64,000 nucleotides of DNA from the NCBI RefSeq assembly GCF_014197015.1, contig NZ_JACIET010000001.1:124001-188000 (forward strand), written 5' to 3'. The notes below the pieces were generated by a model, which ran no database searches, was not told the origin of the DNA, and worked only from the letters and a program-made list of their open reading frames with translations. The stretch is from Niveibacterium umoris (lineage in GTDB: Bacteria; Pseudomonadota; Gammaproteobacteria; Burkholderiales; Rhodocyclaceae). Both the position numbers and the translations under genes were made by a program. Below, one piece after another: positions 1 to 7,778 of this stretch. How positions within the stretch are numbered: position 1 is the stretch's first letter; the number at the start of each line of letters is the position of its first letter.

Positions 1-1246
1 CGGACCCGCCTTTGCGGTCCCCGCCGGATCCGGCGTTGTATCGATCAACCGTGATGGACTCACCGGTCTGCCGCCTCCGCAGCCAGGGCAGGATACGACC
101 CACTATGCCTGTTTCGACATCACGCCCTCGAGCGCGGTCAACATCATCAACAACCACTTGCCGCTTGATCCCGCAACGATGCCGGTACTCGTATTGAGCA
201 AGTCGGGTGACAAGTCCAAGGCGGTGATCGGCGATCTGATGAAGTACACGGTGGTTGTCCGCGTGGCGGAAGGTCGCAATCTGGCACAACTGCGGGTGCT
301 CGATACGCTTCCGGCCGGCATGCGCTACATCGACGGCACCGTGACCGCACAGAAGACCGGTAGTGCGACGCTTGCAGCAACGCGCCTTGCCGAACCGGTC
401 GATCCGGCCACGGGCAAGCCCACGCATGGCCTGCCGATGCAGATCGACTTGCCGGCAGCCTTCCTGCCGTTGAGCAAGGGGGATCAGGTGACGCTGACTT
501 ATCGCACCCGCATCGGCGTAGGTGCCCTGCAGGGCGATGGCACCAACCGGGCGAGTGCTACGTCTGGTGCGATCCGTTCCAATGAGGCCCGCTTCAAGGT
601 CGAAATCGGCGGCGGCGTCTTCGAGACGGGGGCCTGCCTGGCCGGGAAGGTGTTCGTTGATTGCAACAACAACCAGGTGCAGGACGATGAGGAGGTCGGC
701 ATTCCGGGGGTTCGCCTCTTCCTTGAAGACGGCACCTACTTTGTGACCGACGTCGAGGGCAAGTACAGCTACTGCGGCCTGAGACCAATCACCCATGTGC
801 TGAAGGTCGATCCGCTGACCTTGCCACGCGGCTCGCGCATGGTCACGACCAGCAGCCGCAATGCTGGGGATGCCGAGAGCCTGTTCCTCGATACCAAGTT
901 CGGCGAACTGCTGCGCGGCGACTTCGCTGAGGGCTCGTGTTCGAACCGCGTCATGGAGCAGGTGATGGCGCGTCGCGCCAAGGGTGGCACGCAGGCGGTC
1001 GAAAGTGAGCGTCGGCGCGGTCCGGCCTTGCGCTTCGACAGTCGGCCCGAAGCGATTCCGCAGGAGGGCACCATCAGTGCCGACCAGGCCGTCATCCGGC
1101 TGCGCAGTTCCGATTCTCCGGCGGCGGTGAGGGCGGTTTCGGGTCCAAGCACCGGTCAGCCGCTGGTTGAACATCCGGAGCTGTTTGATCCACCGCCTCC
1201 TCCAGCGCAACCGTCGGATGCAAAGGAGGGTCGCCATGCACACTGA
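1..1246 (+). CDS. DUF11 / SdrD B-like repeat surface protein, 5' partial
   Basis: The frame is open from base 2 to the TGA at 1244-1246, so the N-terminus lies outside the window and about 414 residues are visible. Visible residues about 62-197 form a DUF11-type Ig-like repeat (motifs GDLMKYTVVV and LPAGMRYIDGTV). Residues about 200-310 look like an SdrD B-like/Cna-B-type beta-sandwich, with the Asp/Asn-rich signature FVDCNNNQVQDDEEVG followed by GVRLFLEDG and TDVEGKYSY. The tail is low-complexity and Pro-rich. Such domains are stalk or adhesin modules of exported proteins, so a surface role is inferred. It overlaps the next gene by 11 bases, which implies co-translation with the barrel and OmpA genes. 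The ligand cannot be told from sequence. Confidence 0.8.
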   Translation, partial: GPAFAVPAGSGVVSINRDGLTGLPPPQPGQDTTHYACFDITPSSAVNIINNHLPLDPATMPVLVLSKSGDKSKAVIGDLMKYTVVVRVAEGRNLAQLRVLDTLPAGMRYIDGTVTAQKTGSATLAATRLAEPVDPATGKPTHGLPMQIDLPAAFLPLSKGDQVTLTYRTRIGVGALQGDGTNRASATSGAIRSNEARFKVEIGGGVFETGACLAGKVFVDCNNNQVQDDEEVGIPGVRLFLEDGTYFVTDVEGKYSYCGLRPITHVLKVDPLTLPRGSRMVTTSSRNAGDAESLFLDTKFGELLRGDFAEGSCSNRVMEQVMARRAKGGTQAVESERRRGPALRFDSRPEAIPQEGTISADQAVIRLRSSDSPAAVRAVSGPSTGQPLVEHPELFDPPPPPAQPSDAKEGRHAH

Positions 1247-4200
1247 TCGCGTGTCGCCCGCCATGTGGCCCGATGTTTCCCGCCCATCGTCGATCAGCCG
1301 GATCGCACTGGCGGTGGCGCTGGCCTTGCCCATGTTGGCACAGGCGGACGAAGAGCCGGCGCCGCGTCTGAAGATGAGTACCGAACTGGGCGCACTGCCG
1401 CATTTCGACAGCCGCCCGGCGCCGGGCGACTCGGTTCCGCCCGTCGATGGTCGCCTTGCGTTGCGACCGGCGGTGTTCTCCGGGCGTACCGGGGGCGTTG
1501 ACTACGCACCCAATGCGGTGGTCGGGAGGATCGAGGTCGATGTCGATCGCAACAACATTCCCGCCGACGGGCAGAGCAGCGCCGAAGTCGAGATCCGCGT
1601 ATTCGGGCGCGACGGCAAACCGCTCAACGAGCTGGTCGTTGCAACAGTTGAAGTGCGCGGTCGCGCACGACTGCTCTTGCCGGATGCCTCAACGGATGAA
1701 CTCGGGGCCGCCGGACGCGACCTCGACCGCGTCACGCCTGGCGTGCAGGTGCGGGTGAAGGACGGCCTTGCGCGATTGAAGCTCGTTGCGCCAGCCGAGC
1801 CGCAGGACGTGCTGCTGCGCGTGACGGTCGGAGCGGAGCGCGCCGGCGGCGTGGTGACCTACGTCCCCGAATTGCGCGAGTTTGTTGCGGTAGGCATCGT
1901 CGAGGGCGTCATCTCGCTTTCGTCGGTGCCGTCTGGCTCGGTGACCGAATCCGGGCTCAATGACGGGTTCGAATACGAACTGCGCCGTTGGAGCCGGGAC
2001 TTCGACAATGGCAAAGGCCGTATCGAGAGCCGCGCGGCGATGTACCTGAAGGGCAAGATCTCGGGCGATGCCTTGCTGACTGCGGCCTACGACAGTGACA
2101 AGGCGACCTACTCGCGCCTGATGCGTGACGTCAATCCGGACGCGTGGTACCCGGTCTACGGCGACGCCTCGACAACCGGATTCGATGCGCGCAGTTCCAG
2201 CCCCTTCTATGTGCGCATCGACAAGGATCGCAACTACATCCTGTGGGGCGATTACGTCACCGGCGACGGGTTCTCGCAGCTCACCGGTGGGGGTAACGTT
2301 GCCCCGCTGCAAACGCGCATGCTTGGTGCCTATAACCGCATTGCTACCGGGCTGCGGGGGCATGTCGATGAGGGCGCCCTCTACGGCAATGCCTTCGCGA
2401 GTTTCGATACGCTCAGTCACGTCGTCGAGCAGTATCCGCTCAATGGCACCTCGATTCTCCCCGGCGTGAGTCGCGGCGAAGCGGTCGTGAACTCCGAACG
2501 CGTGTCCATCGTCACCTACGACAAGGACATGCTGACGCGCGTGGTGTCCACGGTGCCACTGGAGCGCTACAAGGATTACATCTTCGAGCCCTTCAACGGC
2601 CGCATCCAGTTGCTCGGCGGCGACCTCAACTACCTCGATCCGAACGGAAACCCGCGCTATGTGCGCATCGAGTATGAGGTCCGCAAGGAGAGCGGCGACA
2701 AGTTCTGGATCTTCGGCGGCGACGCACAGTACCGGCTCGGCCCAAGCCTGGAGGTCGGCGGAAACGTCGTCGACGACCAGAATCCCGATGCCCGGTTCCG
2801 ACTGTACAGCGGCAATGCACGTATCAAGCTCGGCGACAACACCGCCGTCGTGCTTGAGATGGCGCGCAGCGAGGCCGACCTGTACCTGCAGGCCGACGGT
2901 CATCTTTCCACGACGCCCGGGGCCGCCGGGGTCATGCCTGAAATGGCGGGCGGCAACGCGGTGCGGGTCGAGGCGCGCCATGACAGTGACTATGCGTCGG
3001 CCAGCCTGCGCTACCAGAAGACGGATGCGGCCTTCGTCAATCCGACGGCGGCGATCCTGTCGGGCAAGACCGACATCAAGGCGCGCGTGGCGGCGAAGAC
3101 CGAGCTGGGGCTGGTGCCTTTTGTCGAGGCGACCCGCCTGCAGGACGATGTCCTGCCCAACAGCCCCAAACGAGAAGTGGGCGAGGTCGGCGTAACCTGG
3201 CTCGCCAACAAGGATCTGAGCGTCACCGTGGGGGTGCGGCGCATCGAGGAAGACGCCGGCCTGACATCGACCAGTACCCTGCCGCCAAACTACGGGACGG
3301 AGTACGGCGCGACGCCCGGTTTCGGGTCGAGTTCGCCGGGCGCCCTCGCGCCGATCAGCTCGACGCCGGTTGCCAATAGTCATGACATCAAGGCAACCAC
3401 GGCGCGCGTGACCGCGCTCTACAAGCTGACCGACCGTGCATCGCTGATTGGCGAGGCCGAAACCGCCATCGCGAGCGAAGGCAGCGACGTGCGGCAGTCC
3501 CGCTGGCTGGCTGGCGCAAGTTACCAGCTGGCGGAACGGACACGGCTGTATGGCCGCTACGAGAATCAGACGGGGCTGGGCTCGGCGCTTTCGCTCAACC
3601 AGGGCGATCGCAGCAACGTGTTCAGCATGGGCGTGGAGTCGAGCTACTTCGCGGGTAGCCAGCTGTATTCCGAGTACCGCCTGCGCGACGCGATTTCGGG
3701 CGAGTCGCTGGCCGTGCATGACATGCAGTTTGCCAATGGCGTGCGCAGCCTCTGGGAAGTGGCGCCGGGCGTCGCGTTCACGACCAGTGCCGAATATCTC
3801 AAGGTGATGGAGGGTGGCGCGCGCGATGCGCTCGCCCTGGGCGCTGGCATCGACTACACGGCGCACCCGCTGTGGAAGGGCGCGACCCGCGTGGATTGGC
3901 GGCGACTTGCCGATGACCCGTCAGCGCCAGGCAATCAGGGGGAAGAACAGTACATGTGGACCATCGCCGGTGCGCGGAAGATTGACCGCGACTGGACCGC
4001 GCTGGTGCGCAACTACCTGCTCTACAACCGCTATCACGACAATGCGCAGGGCCAGGCCCGCGGCGATACGGTGCAAGACCGCTTCCAGCTGGGCGCGGCA
4101 TGGCGCCCGGTCGACCACAACCGCTGGAACGCGCTCGGGCGGTATGAATACAAGGTCAGTCATGACCAGTCCGGGCTCGCACAGGAGGACTACCGGGTGC

Positions 4201-4661
4201 ATCTGGTTTCCGCGCTTGCCGACTATCACCCGAGCCGACCCTGGTGGTTAACCGGGCGAGTCGCTGCGATGGATCGCGTCGATGTCATCCCCGAAACTGG
4301 CGCGCGCGACCGCTACCAGTCCGGCCTGTTGAGCGGGCGGGTGGTGTACGACGTCACCGAGCGCTGGGATCTGGGCTTCCTGACCTCTGTCATGTACAGC
4401 CCGCAAGGGAGCACGACGCAGTGGGCGCAGGGCCTGGAAGCGGGGTACCTGATCCAGACCAATCTGTGGGCCTCGGCCGGCTACAACTGGTCGGGCTTCA
4501 ACGCCGGTGATCTGGCGGGGGGCGACTATCTCAAACGTGGTTTCTTCCTCCGCCTGCGCCTCAAGTTCGACGAGAAACTCATGCTGGGCGCCGACCGCGA
4601 GGTCAATCGAACGCTCGATCGGGACGGCACGCAGCCTGCCCGCCAGGAGGGACAGAAGTGA
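1236..4661 (+). CDS. large outer-membrane beta-barrel protein with N-terminal Ig-like domain
   Basis: 1141 residues. The ATG at 1236 is chosen because a strong Shine-Dalgarno (AAAGGAGGG, 1222-1230) sits just before it and a signal peptide follows (hydrophobic core ISRIALAVALALPMLAQA after a long polar N-region). Residues about 90-230 read as an invasin-like Ig domain (VDVDRNNIPADGQSSAEVEI). From about 240 to the end, short alternating strands rich in Tyr, Trp and Arg with acidic turns are typical of an outer-membrane barrel, and the last strands include RGFFLRLRLKF. I do not recognise a named family. The upstream DUF11 protein and downstream OmpA protein overlap it by 11 and 4 bases, so the three probably form one envelope complex. 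A TonB-dependent receptor is unlikely because no plug or TonB box is apparent. Confidence 0.75.
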   Translation: MHTDRVSPAMWPDVSRPSSISRIALAVALALPMLAQADEEPAPRLKMSTELGALPHFDSRPAPGDSVPPVDGRLALRPAVFSGRTGGVDYAPNAVVGRIEVDVDRNNIPADGQSSAEVEIRVFGRDGKPLNELVVATVEVRGRARLLLPDASTDELGAAGRDLDRVTPGVQVRVKDGLARLKLVAPAEPQDVLLRVTVGAERAGGVVTYVPELREFVAVGIVEGVISLSSVPSGSVTESGLNDGFEYELRRWSRDFDNGKGRIESRAAMYLKGKISGDALLTAAYDSDKATYSRLMRDVNPDAWYPVYGDASTTGFDARSSSPFYVRIDKDRNYILWGDYVTGDGFSQLTGGGNVAPLQTRMLGAYNRIATGLRGHVDEGALYGNAFASFDTLSHVVEQYPLNGTSILPGVSRGEAVVNSERVSIVTYDKDMLTRVVSTVPLERYKDYIFEPFNGRIQLLGGDLNYLDPNGNPRYVRIEYEVRKESGDKFWIFGGDAQYRLGPSLEVGGNVVDDQNPDARFRLYSGNARIKLGDNTAVVLEMARSEADLYLQADGHLSTTPGAAGVMPEMAGGNAVRVEARHDSDYASASLRYQKTDAAFVNPTAAILSGKTDIKARVAAKTELGLVPFVEATRLQDDVLPNSPKREVGEVGVTWLANKDLSVTVGVRRIEEDAGLTSTSTLPPNYGTEYGATPGFGSSSPGALAPISSTPVANSHDIKATTARVTALYKLTDRASLIGEAETAIASEGSDVRQSRWLAGASYQLAERTRLYGRYENQTGLGSALSLNQGDRSNVFSMGVESSYFAGSQLYSEYRLRDAISGESLAVHDMQFANGVRSLWEVAPGVAFTTSAEYLKVMEGGARDALALGAGIDYTAHPLWKGATRVDWRRLADDPSAPGNQGEEQYMWTIAGARKIDRDWTALVRNYLLYNRYHDNAQGQARGDTVQDRFQLGAAWRPVDHNRWNALGRYEYKVSHDQSGLAQEDYRVHLVSALADYHPSRPWWLTGRVAAMDRVDVIPETGARDRYQSGLLSGRVVYDVTERWDLGFLTSVMYSPQGSTTQWAQGLEAGYLIQTNLWASAGYNWSGFNAGDLAGGDYLKRGFFLRLRLKFDEKLMLGADREVNRTLDRDGTQPARQEGQK

Positions 4662-5680
4662 TACAAGCGCAAGTCATCCGCAATAGCGTGATCCTGCTTC
4701 TCTTCGCAACCGCCTCGGCGGCGATGGCGCAGACAAGCCTGACGACACCGGCCGGAAGGATCTCCGATCCGGCAATCCGCGCCGATCAGGAGGTCTATGC
4801 GAGCACCCAGATGCGGCTGCGACGTATCAACGAAGCGGGCACGCCGCTCTCAGACGAACGGCTCGCCAAGGCGCAGTGCTGGCTGGATGTGAGCTTCCAT
4901 GAGTACAGCCGCAACGACCGCAGCGACTTCCCGCAGCGCGCGCTGACCGAATCGGTTCGACTGGCGGAAGCACTGGAAACCCGATCGACTGCGCCTTTGC
5001 CGGAGGCAGACTTCGTGACCCGCTCGCGCAGCCTGAGACCCGACCTGTGGGCGCGCCTCGCCGCAATGCGTGGTGGGGCTGGATTCGACTGCGCCGCACG
5101 TCACGCCGCGTGTGCCGAAGTCGAACTGGTCCATGCGGCCAATGAAAATGAGCAGTTGGGCTGGCGCCATGCGACGCCCTACGTGCTCATCGCTGAAGAC
5201 GCGGTGGATCGTGCTGCCAAGGTCATGGCCCAGTGTGCAACGGTGGCGCCGGCACCGGTGGCGACACGTGAGGCGCCTCAGCGAAATCTCGTTCTTGAAC
5301 GCATCGAGTTGTCTGCGGATGCGCTGTTTGCCTACAAGCGTTCAGGACTTGCCGACATGTTGCCCGAGGGGCGCGCCAAGCTCGACGAAGTCATCGCGAA
5401 GATTGCGGCCCATGCCGCCCTGGTCGAGAAGATGCGCGTGGTGGGACACACCGACCGGTTGGGCGGAACTGATTACAACGACCGCCTCGCATTGCGGCGT
5501 GCACAGACGGTGGCGGATTACCTCGCCAAGGGCGGCATCTCGGTTCCGATTGCGGTGGCGAGCATGGGCAAGCGCGAACAGATCAAGGCGTGCGAGGGCA
5601 ACAAGCGCACGCCAGAGCTGATTGCCTGTCTGCAGCCCAATCGTCGGGTCACCATCGACATTACCCGTGCGCGCGAGTAG
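4658..5680 (+). CDS. OmpA-family peptidoglycan-binding outer-membrane protein
   Basis: 340 residues. A GTG start overlaps the preceding stop by 4 bases (GTGA) behind AGGAGG at 4645-4650. The signal peptide has a hydrophobic core (SVILLLFATASAAMAQ). Residues about 35-180 are a helical region of unknown fold containing several cysteines. Residues about 215-335 are an OmpA C-terminal domain with the core signature GHTDRLGGTDYNDRLALRRA followed by VADYL and NRRVTI, which in this family binds the peptide of peptidoglycan. The likely role is to anchor the upstream barrel/adhesin complex to the cell wall. The domain call is firm; the role in the trio is inferred from tight coupling. Confidence 0.9.
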   Translation: MIQAQVIRNSVILLLFATASAAMAQTSLTTPAGRISDPAIRADQEVYASTQMRLRRINEAGTPLSDERLAKAQCWLDVSFHEYSRNDRSDFPQRALTESVRLAEALETRSTAPLPEADFVTRSRSLRPDLWARLAAMRGGAGFDCAARHAACAEVELVHAANENEQLGWRHATPYVLIAEDAVDRAAKVMAQCATVAPAPVATREAPQRNLVLERIELSADALFAYKRSGLADMLPEGRAKLDEVIAKIAAHAALVEKMRVVGHTDRLGGTDYNDRLALRRAQTVADYLAKGGISVPIAVASMGKREQIKACEGNKRTPELIACLQPNRRVTIDITRARE

Positions 5681-5724
5681 CGGGAGCGCTGTGGCGGCCA
5701 TGCCGGCACGGACGCCGCTCGATG

Positions 5725-6360
5725 CTAGGGCGCAGACAGTTCAGCGTCGCTCAGCGGGCGCGGTGCTGGCGCGCCCGGCGCGAGCTTGACGATCTCGATG
5801 AACACCGTGCCGCCGCGGATCGGTGCTCCGGGAAAAGTCTGAAAGGTCGCGTACGCTGCCGGATAACCGCGTGTGCGGTAGAAGTGCGTGATCTTCGCCG
5901 CGATTTCGTTGAGTGTCGCCGCGTCGCCGGTACGTCCGATGTATTCCGCGACGCTTGATTCCAGTGTCTCGGCCGGAATGCGGACCGATCCGGCGACGCG
6001 TATCGCCTGGATCTTTTGCAGACCTTCGACGATCTCGATCGTCACCACGCCGTTGGCAGGGTTTACCGATACCGCACCGATCCACGCCGCGACGCCGCGC
6101 GCTCGATAGCGTTCAAGCACGGCGCGCTTCGCTTCGGCCAGACCGGCGGCATCAGCCGGCCTTCCAATGAGCGATGACAGCCGTGATTCGAGGTCTGGGG
6201 CGGAAACGCTTTGCGCACCGCCCAGGCGGAAACCGCTGATGGATGTACGGGCTGCGTTGCTGTCAGCGGTGGCGACATCCTTCGACGGCGCGGCGCTCAC
6301 GGGGGCGCACAGCATGAGCGAGGCGGCGAGGAAGACTGACAGGGTGCGATACATGGTCAT
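5725..6360 (-). CDS. periplasmic POTRA-domain (ShlB/FhaC-type) protein without barrel
   Basis: 211 residues, counting from the ATG at 6360, which opens a clear signal peptide (TLSVFLAASLMLCAPVSAAP). The remainder resembles one to two POTRA modules of the ShlB/FhaC/HecB kind: an ERYRARGVAAW segment, then VTIEIVEGLQKIQAIRVAG, and a second FYRTRGYPAAYATF segment followed by TVFIEIVKL. Two-partner-secretion transporters normally continue into a 16-strand barrel of about 350 residues; here the protein ends after the POTRA region with a Pro/Ala tail. It may be a periplasmic chaperone or adaptor. It lies just downstream of the secretion operon on the same strand and convergent with the OmpA gene. 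A longer in-frame start at 6441 adds a non-signal-like leader and is disfavoured. Confidence 0.75.
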   Translation of the reverse strand: MTMYRTLSVFLAASLMLCAPVSAAPSKDVATADSNAARTSISGFRLGGAQSVSAPDLESRLSSLIGRPADAAGLAEAKRAVLERYRARGVAAWIGAVSVNPANGVVTIEIVEGLQKIQAIRVAGSVRIPAETLESSVAEYIGRTGDAATLNEIAAKITHFYRTRGYPAAYATFQTFPGAPIRGGTVFIEIVKLAPGAPAPRPLSDAELSAP

Positions 6361-6451
6361 CAGGACGTGCCCGCCGCGGCGGTGGGTGCAGACGCGATGG
6401 TGACGAAGAGGCAATGTGGAATCAAGCGATGCCGGCCGCATCGGGGGGCGC

Positions 6452-6952
6452 TCATCGTCGCATGCCGCCTACGTCTGGCACGTACTGGAAGCGCCAGGAC
6501 TGGTAGTTCTGCGCTTCGCCGAATCCGGCGAAGTCGTTGCTGAACCCCACCCGCTTGATCGGTGTTCCCGGGGCAAGACTGTAGACGCCCATGATGCCGC
6601 CGTCTGGCGAGAGCACCAATCCCCACTGATTGAGGTCGCTCATCGGGTCTGGATATCCGCGGCGCAGGTAGCGGCGCGCGAAGGGTATGCGCGGATCCTG
6701 CAACAGGTCTTCGAGCGCGCGGGGGTAGCGGCTGCCCGTCCCCGGGTAGGCGCGGTAGTAGTCGCGAATCGCATGCTGATAGGCCAGTCCGACACGCATC
6801 AGTTGTTGTTCGCGCAGGCGGCGGTCTTCGAACGATGCAATGGTCGCGACCTTGACCAGATAAACGCCGAGCACCAGCACCGACGCCAGAACCCAGGCGT
6901 ATGCGAAACCGCTCTGCGCGCGACGGTCAGTAGGTCTTGAATTCCTTGCCAT
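6452..6952 (-). CDS. atypical minor pseudopilin-like protein of the secretion operon
   Basis: 166 residues from the ATG at 6952, which overlaps the upstream pseudopilin stop by 26 bases. Ser-Gly-Phe precedes a single N-terminal hydrophobic helix (AYAWVLASVLVLGVYLVKVA), as in type IV pilin-like proteins. Position +5 after the presumed cleavage site is Trp instead of the usual Glu; GspK-type tip pseudopilins also lack Glu5. The rest is a helix (QHAIRDYYRAYPG) and a short globular part with PLEDLL-like and DPMSDLNQWGLV segments typical of GspG/H-like proteins. It is the last gene of the operon. It could be a GspK substitute, but it is about half the length of classical GspK. Confidence 0.75.
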   Translation of the reverse strand: MARNSRPTDRRAQSGFAYAWVLASVLVLGVYLVKVATIASFEDRRLREQQLMRVGLAYQHAIRDYYRAYPGTGSRYPRALEDLLQDPRIPFARRYLRRGYPDPMSDLNQWGLVLSPDGGIMGVYSLAPGTPIKRVGFSNDFAGFGEAQNYQSWRFQYVPDVGGMRR

Positions 6953-7310
6953 CACCACCCTTGCCGTCGGCACCGCTGCGCACATCGAAAACCCCTTCGC
7001 CTTTCTCGGGGCGCACGATCTGCCAGGTATCACGCCGGTTGGTGATCGGGTCGAGCGGCACCTCGCGGATGTAGCGTTGCTGCGCCAATTCGTCGAGCGA
7101 CTTGGGGTAACGGCCCCGATCTGCCTGGAATTTGTCGATTGCTTCGCGCATCACCATCAGGTCGTGTCGAAGCACAGTCTCCTTGGCGGTATCCACGCGC
7201 TCGAAGTAGCGCGGCACCACGAGCGTCAGCAAGGCGGCCATGATCGCCAGTACCACGAGCAGTTCTATCAGCGTGAAACCGCGCTTACCACTGTCGATAC
7301 GGAATGCCAT
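6927..7310 (-). CDS. type II secretion-like pseudopilin (GspG-like C-terminus)
   Basis: 127 residues, with the start set at the ATG at 7310, seven codons before the processing motif KRGFTLIELLVVLAIMAALL. The prepilin peptidase site is Gly|Phe with Glu at +5. The globular part has a DKFQADRGRYPKSLDEL helix-loop and an end (VFDVRSGADGKGGDG) that resembles the calcium-loop region of GspG. It overlaps the preceding pseudopilin gene by 26 bases. Family knowledge: pseudopilins assemble the periplasmic piston and need a GspO/PilD peptidase, which is not in this window. Confidence 0.88.
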   Translation of the reverse strand: MAFRIDSGKRGFTLIELLVVLAIMAALLTLVVPRYFERVDTAKETVLRHDLMVMREAIDKFQADRGRYPKSLDELAQQRYIREVPLDPITNRRDTWQIVRPEKGEGVFDVRSGADGKGGDGKEFKTY

Positions 7311-7773
7311 TGCTGCCAAGATCCAGGCTGAGTGAATGCACGTCGTAGACATCGCGACCGGGTTGCGGATTATCGGCCGTGCTGGCGTAGCTTCGCACGC
7401 CCCAGGTGTCGATGTTTGAACGTTCCGGACAATCGCAGGTGGGGTCGCGCGGAATGCGACGCACAAAGAAGATGCGCGGCCCGCGATTGTCGCGCTGGTC
7501 GGTGACGCCGGTTTCCAGCACCGCAAGCGAGGGCGGATATCCGGTGTCGTCCGCCGAGCGGCGGATGCGCCCTTCCTCAAAAGCGCGTTTGTAGGCATCA
7601 ATGCCGTCGCGGATCGTCCACAATGCCCGGCGCAGTTCGTTCTCGCGGCTCCGCTTGGCCGCAACCTGCGTCAGCGGCAGGGCGACGCTGGCCAGCACGG
7701 CGAGGATGGTCAGTGTGACCATCAACTCGATGAGCGTGAAGCCGCGCTGCCGGTGCAACAGAAGCCGCATCAT
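7285..7773 (-). CDS. type II secretion-like pseudopilin
   Basis: 162 residues, with ATG-ATG at 7773/7770. The prepilin-type N-terminus QRGFTLIELMVTLTILAVLA gives a Gly|Phe cleavage site with Glu5. A long amphipathic helix (SRENELRRALWTIRDGIDAYKRA) is followed by a globular domain with paired Cys (PTCDCPE), an unusual feature for a GspG-like protein that could form a disulfide in the periplasm. The gene starts 5 bases after the secretin gene ends. It is either a second major or a minor (H/I-like) pseudopilin; sequence alone does not settle which. Confidence 0.88.
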   Translation of the reverse strand: MMRLLLHRQRGFTLIELMVTLTILAVLASVALPLTQVAAKRSRENELRRALWTIRDGIDAYKRAFEEGRIRRSADDTGYPPSLAVLETGVTDQRDNRGPRIFFVRRIPRDPTCDCPERSNIDTWGVRSYASTADNPQPGRDVYDVHSLSLDLGSNGIPYRQW

Positions 7774-7778
7774 GCTGC

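Noticed and set aside
1689-3866. 725-codon minus-strand frame over the beta-barrel gene
   Set aside because: His/Arg-rich shadow without any domain; the plus strand has a signal peptide, a strong ribosome site and coupled neighbours.
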